Positions 7,137-14,919 of a stretch of 15,510 nt of DNA are shown here, piece after piece (the stretch's first letter is position 1; each line of letters opens with the position of its first letter). The stretch comes from an uncultured Blautia sp. (GTDB lineage Bacteria; Bacillota; Clostridia; Lachnospirales; Lachnospiraceae): NCBI GenBank assembly GCA_934437695.1, contig CAKSAW010000019.1:1-15510 (forward strand). Reading direction: 5' to 3'. The notes beneath the pieces were generated by a model. It was not told the origin of the DNA and searched no databases. It worked only from the letters and a program-made list of their open reading frames with translations. The position numbers and the translations under genes are program-made.

Positions 7137-8592
7137 CTTCCGCACTCCTTTCCAGTTTCTCATCCAGAAAACATCCTATCCTTGTAAATATTCCTGTTTT
7201 ATCTTCTGCCACAACAGGCTGTACGCTGAGGATATAATAGGGAAGATGTCTGGTATAATACTCCAGTCTTATCATGACTGCTGCATAAAAGATCACGCAT
7301 CCGCCCAGGAATCCAAATCCATAATATACCTGCGAACCTGCCAGTGAGACCACAGTAAACGCAGAGGTTCCCACAGCAAACACTACAGAAGAGACCAGTG
7401 CACCTTTATAATCCGTGAAATATAACAGAAGAAGCAGCAACGTGTTGGCAACTGCATAAATCCCGTAGCCCACACAGAGTGTCCGAAAATATCCATACAT
7501 CAGATCATTAAACCCCAGCGGAAGATGTTTTAAAAGATTCTCACCTATGGAAATTGCCAGTGCAGTGGCCAGCAACTGCTTCAAAGCTGTATATTTCAGT
7601 TCTCTGTTTAATACTTCCAGCATTTCTCTTCCTGCCTGCATAATGTCTTTGATTGTTCCTCTGTCATTAAACAGGCTGTAATAGTTTCTGTATTTCGGAT
7701 AGAAATTCACTTCCACGGAAACTACAAAATTCACCGTAGTGATAAGAATTGTCAGAAATGCCACCAGCGCCGGAACATCATGAGACGGTGCTCCATAAAA
7801 AAGTCCCTGTACCTGCTCTCCCAGCGGTCCTGCCCACATGATCACAAGATGCGCAAACAGGCCGATATTGACACAGAGTCCTGTAAAGGCCAGCGGCAGA
7901 AACTCGTCCGCCCATCTCAGAAACATAAATGCACTGATATCACTCTGGGGAAAATACCCATACAGCAAAACTGCATCCCACAAAAGCATGATCCCGTATC
8001 CAATGCATACAGCAGCCATCAGTGCTTCTACATGAGGAATCCCCAGAAACAAAAGAAAGGCTCCTGACAGAAAAGTGACAATAATGGCAGCCAGAAAGGA
8101 ACACATAATTCCTCTGTAATCTTTGATGGCAGTGAGATAACTCATGGCATTCCATGTGACGATCAGCTCTCCAAATAATCCAAAACACAAAAATCCGTCT
8201 GTTAATCCTGCTCCGGAAAACAGCAGAAAGATACCGTATAAAATACCTCCCACAAAAAGCATCAGTCCTGTAGATCCCCAGAAGGATGGAAGGACTGCTT
8301 CTTTTTTTTCTTCATAAAGCATATCTGCAATGAATCTTGTCACCACCATTGATAAAAAGCTGGTTACTGTCAGCGATGCCAGAAGTGTATAGGTGATCAT
8401 ACAGACCAGTAATTCTCTGCTCTGTTTCGAGGCACCTGTATGGTCACACAGAAACATGACACCGAGCAAAAGCACAATCCCCAGAAGCATGGGACCTGTA
8501 CAGATAACTCCTGCATATCCATAGGCACGGAAAGAAGCGAACAGGCCTCTTTTGCTAAACAGTTTTTTTAATTCAAAGCCAATCCCTGCCAT
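7123..8592 (-). CDS. pelG: Exopolysaccharide Pel transporter PelG
   Basis: A 489-residue polytopic membrane protein with about twelve hydrophobic segments, related to the MATE/flippase-like polysaccharide transporters. The opening MAGIGFELKKLF is the hallmark of PelG, and the length is close to the family norm. In Pel systems PelG works with PelD and PelE in the cytoplasmic membrane and is thought to carry the growing polymer made by PelF outward. The frame is open for 13 more codons upstream (GTG at 8631, ATG at 8613), but the conserved PelG start is the ATG at 8592; AGGAGG lies about 12 nt upstream. That gives a 20 nt overlap with pelF. Downstream it overlaps the CotH gene, tying the accessory trio to Pel expression. 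Confidence 0.93.
   Translation of the reverse strand: MAGIGFELKKLFSKRGLFASFRAYGYAGVICTGPMLLGIVLLLGVMFLCDHTGASKQSRELLVCMITYTLLASLTVTSFLSMVVTRFIADMLYEEKKEAVLPSFWGSTGLMLFVGGILYGIFLLFSGAGLTDGFLCFGLFGELIVTWNAMSYLTAIKDYRGIMCSFLAAIIVTFLSGAFLLFLGIPHVEALMAAVCIGYGIMLLWDAVLLYGYFPQSDISAFMFLRWADEFLPLAFTGLCVNIGLFAHLVIMWAGPLGEQVQGLFYGAPSHDVPALVAFLTILITTVNFVVSVEVNFYPKYRNYYSLFNDRGTIKDIMQAGREMLEVLNRELKYTALKQLLATALAISIGENLLKHLPLGFNDLMYGYFRTLCVGYGIYAVANTLLLLLLYFTDYKGALVSSVVFAVGTSAFTVVSLAGSQVYYGFGFLGGCVIFYAAVMIRLEYYTRHLPYYILSVQPVVAEDKTGIFTRIGCFLDEKLERSAEVDRN
7145..7151 (-). promoter_or_regulatory. Ribosome binding site pointing to a TTG start for the CotH gene
   Basis: AAAGGAG on the minus strand lies 8 nt upstream of TTG at 7136, inside the end of pelG. 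The competing ATG at 7163 is upstream of this site and so cannot use it. Confidence 0.55.
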
Positions 8593-10015
8593 ATGCCTCT
8601 TCCACCTCCTCATAAAGTTTTCTGTATTCACTGATCATACGTTCATGTCTGTAGTATGTATCAACTCTTGCCTGTCCGCTTTTTCCCATTCTGATCCGTC
8701 TGCTTTTGGACTCGCACATTTTTTCCATGGCTGCAGCAAGCCCGTCCCTGTACATGGGAGGGACACAATAACCTGCACATCCCAGGTCATCTCCTTCTTT
8801 TCCATTCAGAAGCTCCCTGCAGCATCCCACATCCGTAGTCACACAGGGACGCCTGGCTGCAAAGGACTCCAGCACAGACAGCGGCTGTCCTTCCGATATG
8901 CTGGTAAGGATCGTAAAGTCCAGTTTCTCCATATACTGTACGATATCTACTCTTCCTGTAAAAATAATATTTCTGATATCCAGTTGTTTTACCAGAGCAT
9001 AACACTCCTGTGCATACTCCTGATCATCCACTCCTCCCATAATGTGGAGCCTGACGTTCTTCATCCTGGACGAAAGCTCATAAAAGGCATATATCATTGT
9101 TTTTATATCTTTGATAGGTGCAAGACGGACTACAGCACCGATATCCACCCACCCGTCGTCTTCCTTCAGAGGGATCTGTGACAGCCTGTCATAATTGATT
9201 CCATTTTCAATCACTCTGCACTTCTCTGCATCACAGCCGATCTGTATCTGAGTGAGCATGGCATTTGTAAACAGGCTCGTCACCCTGAAAGCCCTTTTGT
9301 AAATAACTTCAGACAGCATATAGAAGAAGGAAATCCATTGTTTTTTAAATGACGGGATTACCCATTTTGCCCGGATGATCTCCTCTTCTCTTTCCCTTGT
9401 ATAGATTCCGTGTTCTGTGAGCAGTACAGGCCTCTTATATACATATCCTCCCAGGCTTGCCAGAAGTCCGCCATAGCCTGTGGATATGGCATGATAAACA
9501 TCTGCCTGCGGCACCTCTGTTCCCAGGAGATACAGAACAGGCAGCAACATGGAACGCATGGTATGAAAGGAATCTGCAAATGCAATATACGGATACTTTT
9601 CAAGGCAGCTTTCTGTTAATATATTGAGAAATTTCTCACTTCTGAGAAATGACATGGGATTCATTTTCCTGTCATAATACAGATGAAACAACACCTCCCA
9701 GTCCGGATGCCCGCATTCCATCAGCTCTTTCAGGCTGTCTGTTTCTTTTTCCGAAAAAATACTGTTTACATAGCGTTGTTTTTTTCCGCGTCTGTTGTCT
9801 TTTAATTTTAATGCATCATCAAGAAATACTTCATGGATCTCCACCACATTCTCCGGCAGTTCATAGACAAAATTTCCCCTGTCACCGGCATGTGCGCCTA
9901 TGACCCATAAGACAAACTGATGCTCTTTCATAATCGTAATGTACTGATGCATCCATGTGGAGACCCCTCCATGTACATATGGATAACATCCTTCCAAAAT
10001 CAGACAGATCTTCAA
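8573..10015 (-). CDS. pelF: PelF, GT4-family glycosyltransferase of Pel polysaccharide synthesis
   Basis: A 480-residue cytosolic GT-B glycosyltransferase. In Pel systems PelF is the polymerase and uses a UDP-sugar, UDP-GlcNAc or UDP-GalNAc being the likely donors. Motifs: EGCYPYVHGGVSTW at 8-21 (N-terminal acceptor/donor loop), YHAISTGYGGLLA 174-186, the PelF signature TEHGIYTREREEEI at 200-213, GAVVRLAPIKDIK near 293-305, and the EX7E pair E375/E383 in SEGQPLSVLE. The only start that keeps the conserved first strand (KICLILEGCYP) is TTG at 10015, with AAGGTG about 7 nt upstream. It lies 40 nt after pelA and overlaps pelG by 20 nt. Assignment is firm; the exact sugar is not shown by sequence. 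Confidence 0.95.
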   Translation of the reverse strand: MKICLILEGCYPYVHGGVSTWMHQYITIMKEHQFVLWVIGAHAGDRGNFVYELPENVVEIHEVFLDDALKLKDNRRGKKQRYVNSIFSEKETDSLKELMECGHPDWEVLFHLYYDRKMNPMSFLRSEKFLNILTESCLEKYPYIAFADSFHTMRSMLLPVLYLLGTEVPQADVYHAISTGYGGLLASLGGYVYKRPVLLTEHGIYTREREEEIIRAKWVIPSFKKQWISFFYMLSEVIYKRAFRVTSLFTNAMLTQIQIGCDAEKCRVIENGINYDRLSQIPLKEDDGWVDIGAVVRLAPIKDIKTMIYAFYELSSRMKNVRLHIMGGVDDQEYAQECYALVKQLDIRNIIFTGRVDIVQYMEKLDFTILTSISEGQPLSVLESFAARRPCVTTDVGCCRELLNGKEGDDLGCAGYCVPPMYRDGLAAAMEKMCESKSRRIRMGKSGQARVDTYYRHERMISEYRKLYEEVEEAYGRDWL

Positions 10016-10055
10016 TTATCTCACCTTACTTCTTTTGTTCATACATTTTTATCTG

Positions 10056-11897
10056 TTATTGCCCGGTTTTTATTATAACCTGGTCTGAATTCGCATGGAG
10101 CAGATACAGATTTCCGGTAACAGGTATCAGTTCGCCGCCCTGTGTGCTTTCCGGTACTCCTTTGTTCATTCTTATCATAATATAGGCTTCATCATAAAAA
10201 TTTTCAAGCTCAAGACGTATCTCCTGCTCTGATATTTCTTTGTTTATTACCAGAGCCCCATACCTCTGTATCGCTCCTGAGAGCTCAGATCCTGTCAGAT
10301 TTCTCAGACACGGTGCTGAGGTATACAGCCAGTCCATATATTCATCCAGACGGTTTTTCAGCTTTTCCCAGCCCAGCTTTGCACCTCTGTCCTCATCCAG
10401 AAGATCATCAGGATGCATAAAATGTGTATTTACAAAATGCATGTTCAGCTCGGACAGAGCTGACAGTTCCATATAATCATCAATAACTGCACCGGAAATA
10501 ATACGCGGCTGTTCCACGATCCCGTCTTCAGCAACCTCAAATTCCTGTGTATATGCCATTTCTCCGGCATAATAATTGCTTGCGATGGTGCGTATCTCAG
10601 GAAATTCCTTTGCAAGCATCTGACGTCCTTTTTCTGACAGCACATTAGATGGCGGAACATAGACAGACAATTCTGTTCCCGGAAACATCTCTTTTCCAAA
10701 TCTGATCAGTTCAGTCATAGCCTTTTTCATGGCATCATAGTTCTTCCATGTCTTATATGGAAGGATATCTCCGTAATCTGTGTCAGACAGACTCAGCGGC
10801 TGATGATTGTATCCGTGATATCCCAGTTCTCCCCCCTGATGAAGCAGCATATTTCCAAAATACTGAAATCTCTGTATATCATTCTGTTCTTCAATATTTC
10901 CTGACACATCATCCTCATAATTATCAATGATCACACCTGTATATTTTACACCGTGATCATCTGCCATATCCAGCATATCCGGCCACCAGATATTTGTATA
11001 AAATTCTTTGATACTTGTACCATAATCACGTTTAATGTATGTCCCATCTCCGCTTGGTACCGGAGATGGAAAATCGTCCAGATAAAATACTGAACCGTCA
11101 ATTACAGGATAAACCATTACATCCGTGAGCAGGCTGTAGGATGCCGCAAAAAATCCTCTTGTGGCTTTTTCGCATAATCCAAAATTATCCACTACAAATT
11201 TACCCTTTCCGTAATTGTTTTCCCATACAAGCGGAACCTTCTTTTCATCATCTGTCCACGCATAAACCTTTGCCCTGTCTCCGACACTTACCTCCCAGGC
11301 AGAATCATATGCATCCGGAATATGGTAGGTTCTTCCTCCTCCGATCATAAAATCCTCATCAATGTAAATTTTATCTACCAGAACATTACCATAATCAGAA
11401 TCCGTAATTCCCAGCTTCTGTTCAATGATCGAGACATAAACATCCTTCTGAAGAGTCAGTGCAAAGAGAACATTTCCACCTTTTTCCACCCAGTTTCCAA
11501 TCTTTATAACTGTCTCCTTCAGAGGATTCAGATCTGACATCAATACAACTATGGTTTCGTAATCTGAAAAATCAGGGATCTCATCCTTCTGGATGTCTGC
11601 CAGTGTAACACCTATTTTCATATCCATGAAAATTCTTTCAAACTGCTTCCAGGCTTCCTCACTGTCTTGCCGGCTGCTGTCCATCAGCACCAGACAGCTG
11701 GTCTTCAGACTTTTTACCGCCTGTTTTTCAATTACTGTTTCATCTCTATCCAGATATGCTCTTTTTTTGAGATCTGCCTGATACTGTATTCCTGTTCTCT
11801 CTGCCCATAATACTGTACTGATCGCCAGAAATATCACCAGTATAACAGTCAGCCCCTTAAACCGGAAAGACTGTATATATTTTATGATTCCTGCCAA
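10056..11897 (-). CDS. pelA: PelA-type membrane-anchored polysaccharide deacetylase (DUF2194 / CE4-like)
   Basis: 613 residues. One membrane anchor near 15-31 should place the rest outside the cell. Residues about 65-265 form an alpha/beta domain like a glutamine-amidotransferase or ThuA fold (SCLVLMDSS, YETIVVLMSDLNP, GGNVLFALTL). Residues about 268-530 form the deacetylase barrel: YLDDFPSP with D274/D275 (metal ligand and base), HGYNH with H361 and H365, YVPPSN near 413-418 and THFMHPDD near 491-498. Deacetylation would make the polymer cationic, which is the role of PelA in Pel. The glycoside hydrolase part of Pseudomonas PelA is missing, as expected for Gram-positive Pel operons. The start is TTG at 11897, with AAAGGAGG 10 nt upstream, overlapping pelE by 16 nt. 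Deacetylase family assignment good; specific PelA role rests on operon context. Confidence 0.87.
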   Translation of the reverse strand: MAGIIKYIQSFRFKGLTVILVIFLAISTVLWAERTGIQYQADLKKRAYLDRDETVIEKQAVKSLKTSCLVLMDSSRQDSEEAWKQFERIFMDMKIGVTLADIQKDEIPDFSDYETIVVLMSDLNPLKETVIKIGNWVEKGGNVLFALTLQKDVYVSIIEQKLGITDSDYGNVLVDKIYIDEDFMIGGGRTYHIPDAYDSAWEVSVGDRAKVYAWTDDEKKVPLVWENNYGKGKFVVDNFGLCEKATRGFFAASYSLLTDVMVYPVIDGSVFYLDDFPSPVPSGDGTYIKRDYGTSIKEFYTNIWWPDMLDMADDHGVKYTGVIIDNYEDDVSGNIEEQNDIQRFQYFGNMLLHQGGELGYHGYNHQPLSLSDTDYGDILPYKTWKNYDAMKKAMTELIRFGKEMFPGTELSVYVPPSNVLSEKGRQMLAKEFPEIRTIASNYYAGEMAYTQEFEVAEDGIVEQPRIISGAVIDDYMELSALSELNMHFVNTHFMHPDDLLDEDRGAKLGWEKLKNRLDEYMDWLYTSAPCLRNLTGSELSGAIQRYGALVINKEISEQEIRLELENFYDEAYIMIRMNKGVPESTQGGELIPVTGNLYLLHANSDQVIIKTGQ

Positions 11898-12778
11898 AAA
11901 GCCAGTGCCTCCTTTCCTTCCGCTGACAGATAAATATTCTCCTGCCGGATCTGTTTTAATGTTTCTTTCAGTTCTCTTCCAAGCTCACATTCAGCACAGT
12001 ATCTGATCTTCAATATCCAGTACTCTTCATTTCTGTGCCACTTTTCATCCATTCGTTCCAGATTCTCCCTCACCTGGTCATATTGCTTCATCAGCATCAG
12101 ATTTTTTACCAGACATACATATGTATGCAGATCTTCTTTATACTTAAGTTTTTGTGTGAGAAGCTTTATATACTGATTTCTCTGCACCATTTCCATCTGT
12201 CCTTCCAGAAGCCCCTGGGATAAATATTCATCCAGAAAATCACAATATTCGGAAATGATCTTCTGATTTTCCGGCTCTGCTGCATATCTGTACTCTATCT
12301 GCTGCAATCTGCCTTCATATTCTTTGGAAAGCTCTACCATTCCCGTGATCGCATAGTGCACAACTTCCACATCCTCATTCATCCTTGCCTGTTTAAGCAG
12401 ATCAATATAATCCCCGGGATCATCATTAAGCACATTCATGATCAGATCACGCCTCATGCCTGCCTCATTGATCAGCAGCGCTTCCTCCAACGGTACAATA
12501 TTTTTATCGCTCTCTTCCCTGGGTACAATAATACTCCTGTAAATTTCTTCATTGATCTTCAGCTTTTCCACTCCGATCTCATGCTTATGATCCCTGCGAA
12601 AAAGGATCTGAAAATGCAGGAGCAATACACAGACTGTTCCCCATACCGGTACAAAGACCACAGGAAACATCAGGTATTTCTTTACCTTCAGCAAACGGGT
12701 CTTTATCCCTATCCATACAAAAGTACAGCAGAGTATATGCAATATGATAAAAAGAGTCCCTGTTATATTCTCTGTCAT
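11882..12778 (-). CDS. pelE: PelE-like membrane protein with helical repeats
   Basis: 298 residues. Two membrane segments lie near 6-25 and 35-59. They are followed by a cytosolic all-helical region. Residues 94-120 (IVPLEEALLINEAGMRR and onward) are the conserved stretch of Gram-positive PelE proteins, and residues about 125-298 read as TPR-like helical pairs (for example KNLMLMKQYDQVRENL near 225-240). PelE is understood as a scaffold that, with PelD, recruits PelF to PelG at the membrane. It starts one base after pelD ends, with GGGAG 7 nt upstream of the ATG, and its 3' end overlaps pelA. The sequence is poorly conserved in this family, so part of the confidence comes from position between pelD and pelA. 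Confidence 0.82.
   Translation of the reverse strand: MTENITGTLFIILHILCCTFVWIGIKTRLLKVKKYLMFPVVFVPVWGTVCVLLLHFQILFRRDHKHEIGVEKLKINEEIYRSIIVPREESDKNIVPLEEALLINEAGMRRDLIMNVLNDDPGDYIDLLKQARMNEDVEVVHYAITGMVELSKEYEGRLQQIEYRYAAEPENQKIISEYCDFLDEYLSQGLLEGQMEMVQRNQYIKLLTQKLKYKEDLHTYVCLVKNLMLMKQYDQVRENLERMDEKWHRNEEYWILKIRYCAECELGRELKETLKQIRQENIYLSAEGKEALAFWQES
11908..11915 (-). promoter_or_regulatory. Strong ribosome binding site for the TTG start of pelA
   Basis: AAAGGAGG on the minus strand, inside the end of pelE, with a 10 nt spacer to TTG at 11897. No ATG or GTG lies in a suitable position, and the TTG start keeps the short basic segment before the membrane anchor. Confidence 0.65.
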
Positions 12779-12779
12779 T

Positions 12780-14879
12780 TCATATCTCCCATGTTTTCTG
12801 TGTATCTGTCACTGTACAGTGAAGTCCACTGTTTTCAAGACGTTCAAGTACAACCGGCAAAGTAGTGGGATCTGCCTGAGCCAGTATAAGATAAAGCTGT
12901 CCATCGTCGGATATTCCAAGAACATCTTTTTCCCGGATCTTACACTTTAATATCTCATCCAGTTCTTCCAATGTCATTTGTGGATTCCCGATTCTGACCA
13001 GAACATAGGAACCCATCTTCTCTTCTCTCATAGAATGAAACAGTTTCAGTCTCTCCAGAAAATAATCCGGCTTCAGTATATGCGTTCCTTCCACATACTC
13101 TCGGTCTCTGACAGCATCCTGATAGTCCAGAGCACGCAACAGGGAAACTTCCACCATTCCGCACAGGATCTTGATCAGATTCAGATAGTACAGGGTCATC
13201 TGACTGCCGGATGCTTTCTGGATAAATAGCAGCATCACAAGCTCTCCCTTTCTTCTTATACCTGCTATATATGCAGGATATCCTGTAAGCAGCTCCTTAT
13301 TTCTCCAGACTTCACCCTTATCCAATGTTTCCACTGTCTCCAGGTACTCTTCGATCCGTATGGAAGCAGGCACATTTTTACGAATCTCAGGTGATGCCAT
13401 TTCCAGTCTTCCAAAACGCTTCCGGGAATCCAGAGAATAAAATATGATCGAATGATTCTCCAGCACCTCCTCCATTACCTGTATAGTTTCAATAAACAAT
13501 TTCTGTGGCTGTATCACATCAAGCTTTCTTGTAATATCAAAGATCTTTCCAAAGCTGTCTTTACTTCCAAGGATCTGTTTCTTATATTGCTTTTTGTCCT
13601 GAAGTGTTTCCTGATACAGTTCCTGCATAAAGAAAAATTTTTCCTGAAGCAGACTGTTCTCTTTTGTGACAAATTCTATATCTTCTTCATTTTTCAGCCT
13701 TACATAACCGCAGATAGCTCCCACAGCAAAATAAAAAATAAACGGAATCCAGTTGGAAACTTCATAAAATAAAGTGTATATATTTACATTTTCCTGCATG
13801 TATGCAGCGATCAGAGAACATGCTTCCAGAGCTGCTGCTGTTATTCCATAATTGATCCCATAAAGACTTCCCATGAGAACAATAAATACAAGCCTCAGAT
13901 CTATCATTTTAAACTGCACATATGTTCCTGTATATTTATTCAGAAACTCAAACAGAATAAATCCAACAGCCAGTTCCAGAATACGGACCGGTAATGTATA
14001 CTCGGAAATCCAGCGCCTGATATGCGCAAAACGCCCCGGGTTCAGATTTAATACTTCCCTGTAGCGCTGATACATTTCCGGAATATCCTCAAGGACAGAG
14101 ATTTTGGGAAACCATCCATACTGATACCTTATAACCCCGTCATCCGGCAACACTTTATAAACCTGACTGTTATGTCTGTATTCCACATCTGTTCCTGCAG
14201 AGACTGTCTGCCTTAGCTTTTTCTCCAGATCACAGAAAGTCTCACCAAAACAATCAGGAACATTCAGATAACATTCTGTCCCCCAGTTATCATAAATTTT
14301 ATAGATCAGTTCTGCCAGATCATCCACACACAGAAAATAAATATTCTGTTCCGGTGATTCTTCAAAAACAATTTTATTATTTTCTTCTGCCTGCGTAAAC
14401 AGCTTATAAAAAAAATCTTTCGGATATACCGATGAATACAAATGGGGGATCCTCAGGATCTTTATATTTATCTGATACATCTTTCCATAATCTGCAACGA
14501 TTTTTTCTGCTGCAGATACCAGAAGTGTTTTTCCAGTTGTGACATTAAAGATACTCTCCTGACCTGTCAGATACAACATCCGCAGTTCTTTATTCTCTTT
14601 ACACAACTGAAGTATCTGTCTCAGCTGTTCCAGTTCTCCCTGCATCTGACCATGCATAGTCAGATAATTGGAGAAGTAAATGATTCTGTCAAAGGCACAT
14701 GTTTCAAAGATATCTCTCAGTTCTTTCTCTTCTTTGATAAATGGATGGGAAAACAGCTTTTTCTTTCTGTCTGATTTCAGCATCTCATTTCCCAGTACTA
14801 CTACATCACATTCAGGAAATGCTTCTTCTATAAATGCTTCTGTTATATATCCTGTATTTCCCGCCAGTAATACTTCCAT
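12780..14879 (-). CDS. pelD: PelD-like c-di-GMP receptor with N-terminal degenerate epimerase (SDR) domain
   Basis: 699 residues in four parts. Residues 1-280 are a Rossmann domain of the NAD-dependent epimerase type: MEVLLAGNTGYIT, RIIYFSNYLT near 65-74 and LRIPHLYSSVYPKDFF near 142-157. Four membrane segments follow near 296-314, 327-345, 347-361 and 377-394, then a coiled coil to about 435. Residues about 455-580 resemble a GAF domain and 590-699 a degenerate GGDEF domain: DDGQL replaces GGDEF, while an RxxD I-site (R649-E-K-D652) stands exactly five residues before it. TM-GAF-degenerate GGDEF with an I-site is the PelD layout, in which c-di-GMP binding activates Pel synthesis. The epimerase part lacks the catalytic YxxxK. 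GAGGTG precedes the ATG. It lies 40 nt after a receiver-domain gene and one base before pelE. Confidence 0.9.
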   Translation of the reverse strand: MEVLLAGNTGYITEAFIEEAFPECDVVVLGNEMLKSDRKKKLFSHPFIKEEKELRDIFETCAFDRIIYFSNYLTMHGQMQGELEQLRQILQLCKENKELRMLYLTGQESIFNVTTGKTLLVSAAEKIVADYGKMYQINIKILRIPHLYSSVYPKDFFYKLFTQAEENNKIVFEESPEQNIYFLCVDDLAELIYKIYDNWGTECYLNVPDCFGETFCDLEKKLRQTVSAGTDVEYRHNSQVYKVLPDDGVIRYQYGWFPKISVLEDIPEMYQRYREVLNLNPGRFAHIRRWISEYTLPVRILELAVGFILFEFLNKYTGTYVQFKMIDLRLVFIVLMGSLYGINYGITAAALEACSLIAAYMQENVNIYTLFYEVSNWIPFIFYFAVGAICGYVRLKNEEDIEFVTKENSLLQEKFFFMQELYQETLQDKKQYKKQILGSKDSFGKIFDITRKLDVIQPQKLFIETIQVMEEVLENHSIIFYSLDSRKRFGRLEMASPEIRKNVPASIRIEEYLETVETLDKGEVWRNKELLTGYPAYIAGIRRKGELVMLLFIQKASGSQMTLYYLNLIKILCGMVEVSLLRALDYQDAVRDREYVEGTHILKPDYFLERLKLFHSMREEKMGSYVLVRIGNPQMTLEELDEILKCKIREKDVLGISDDGQLYLILAQADPTTLPVVLERLENSGLHCTVTDTQKTWEI

Positions 14880-14919
14880 AGTTTATTCACCTCTGCTTTA
14901 GAGTATAGTATTGGCAAAC

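Noticed and set aside
6402..7187. Plus-strand open frame of 261 codons inside the CotH gene
   Set aside because: It lies antisense to a strongly supported coding region with clear motifs; its translation is Phe/Ile/Cys-rich without any recognisable domain, as expected for an antisense shadow.
8593..8631. Longer PelG starting at GTG 8631 or ATG 8613
   Set aside because: The family begins at MAGIGFEL; the extra residues overlap pelF further and have no ribosome binding site.
8552..9181. Plus-strand open frame of 209 codons opposite pelF
   Set aside because: It is antisense to the conserved C-terminal half of PelF, has no family motif and no convincing ribosome binding site.
12356..12865. Plus-strand open frame of 169 codons opposite pelE and the end of pelD
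   Set aside because: Its composition (His/Tyr/Ile/Gln-rich) and antisense position mark it as a shadow of PelE coding sequence.
14040..14879. The N-terminal part of PelD as a separate active epimerase gene
   Set aside because: There is no stop or new start between it and the membrane part, and the catalytic YxxxK is absent, so it is a fused, probably inactive domain.
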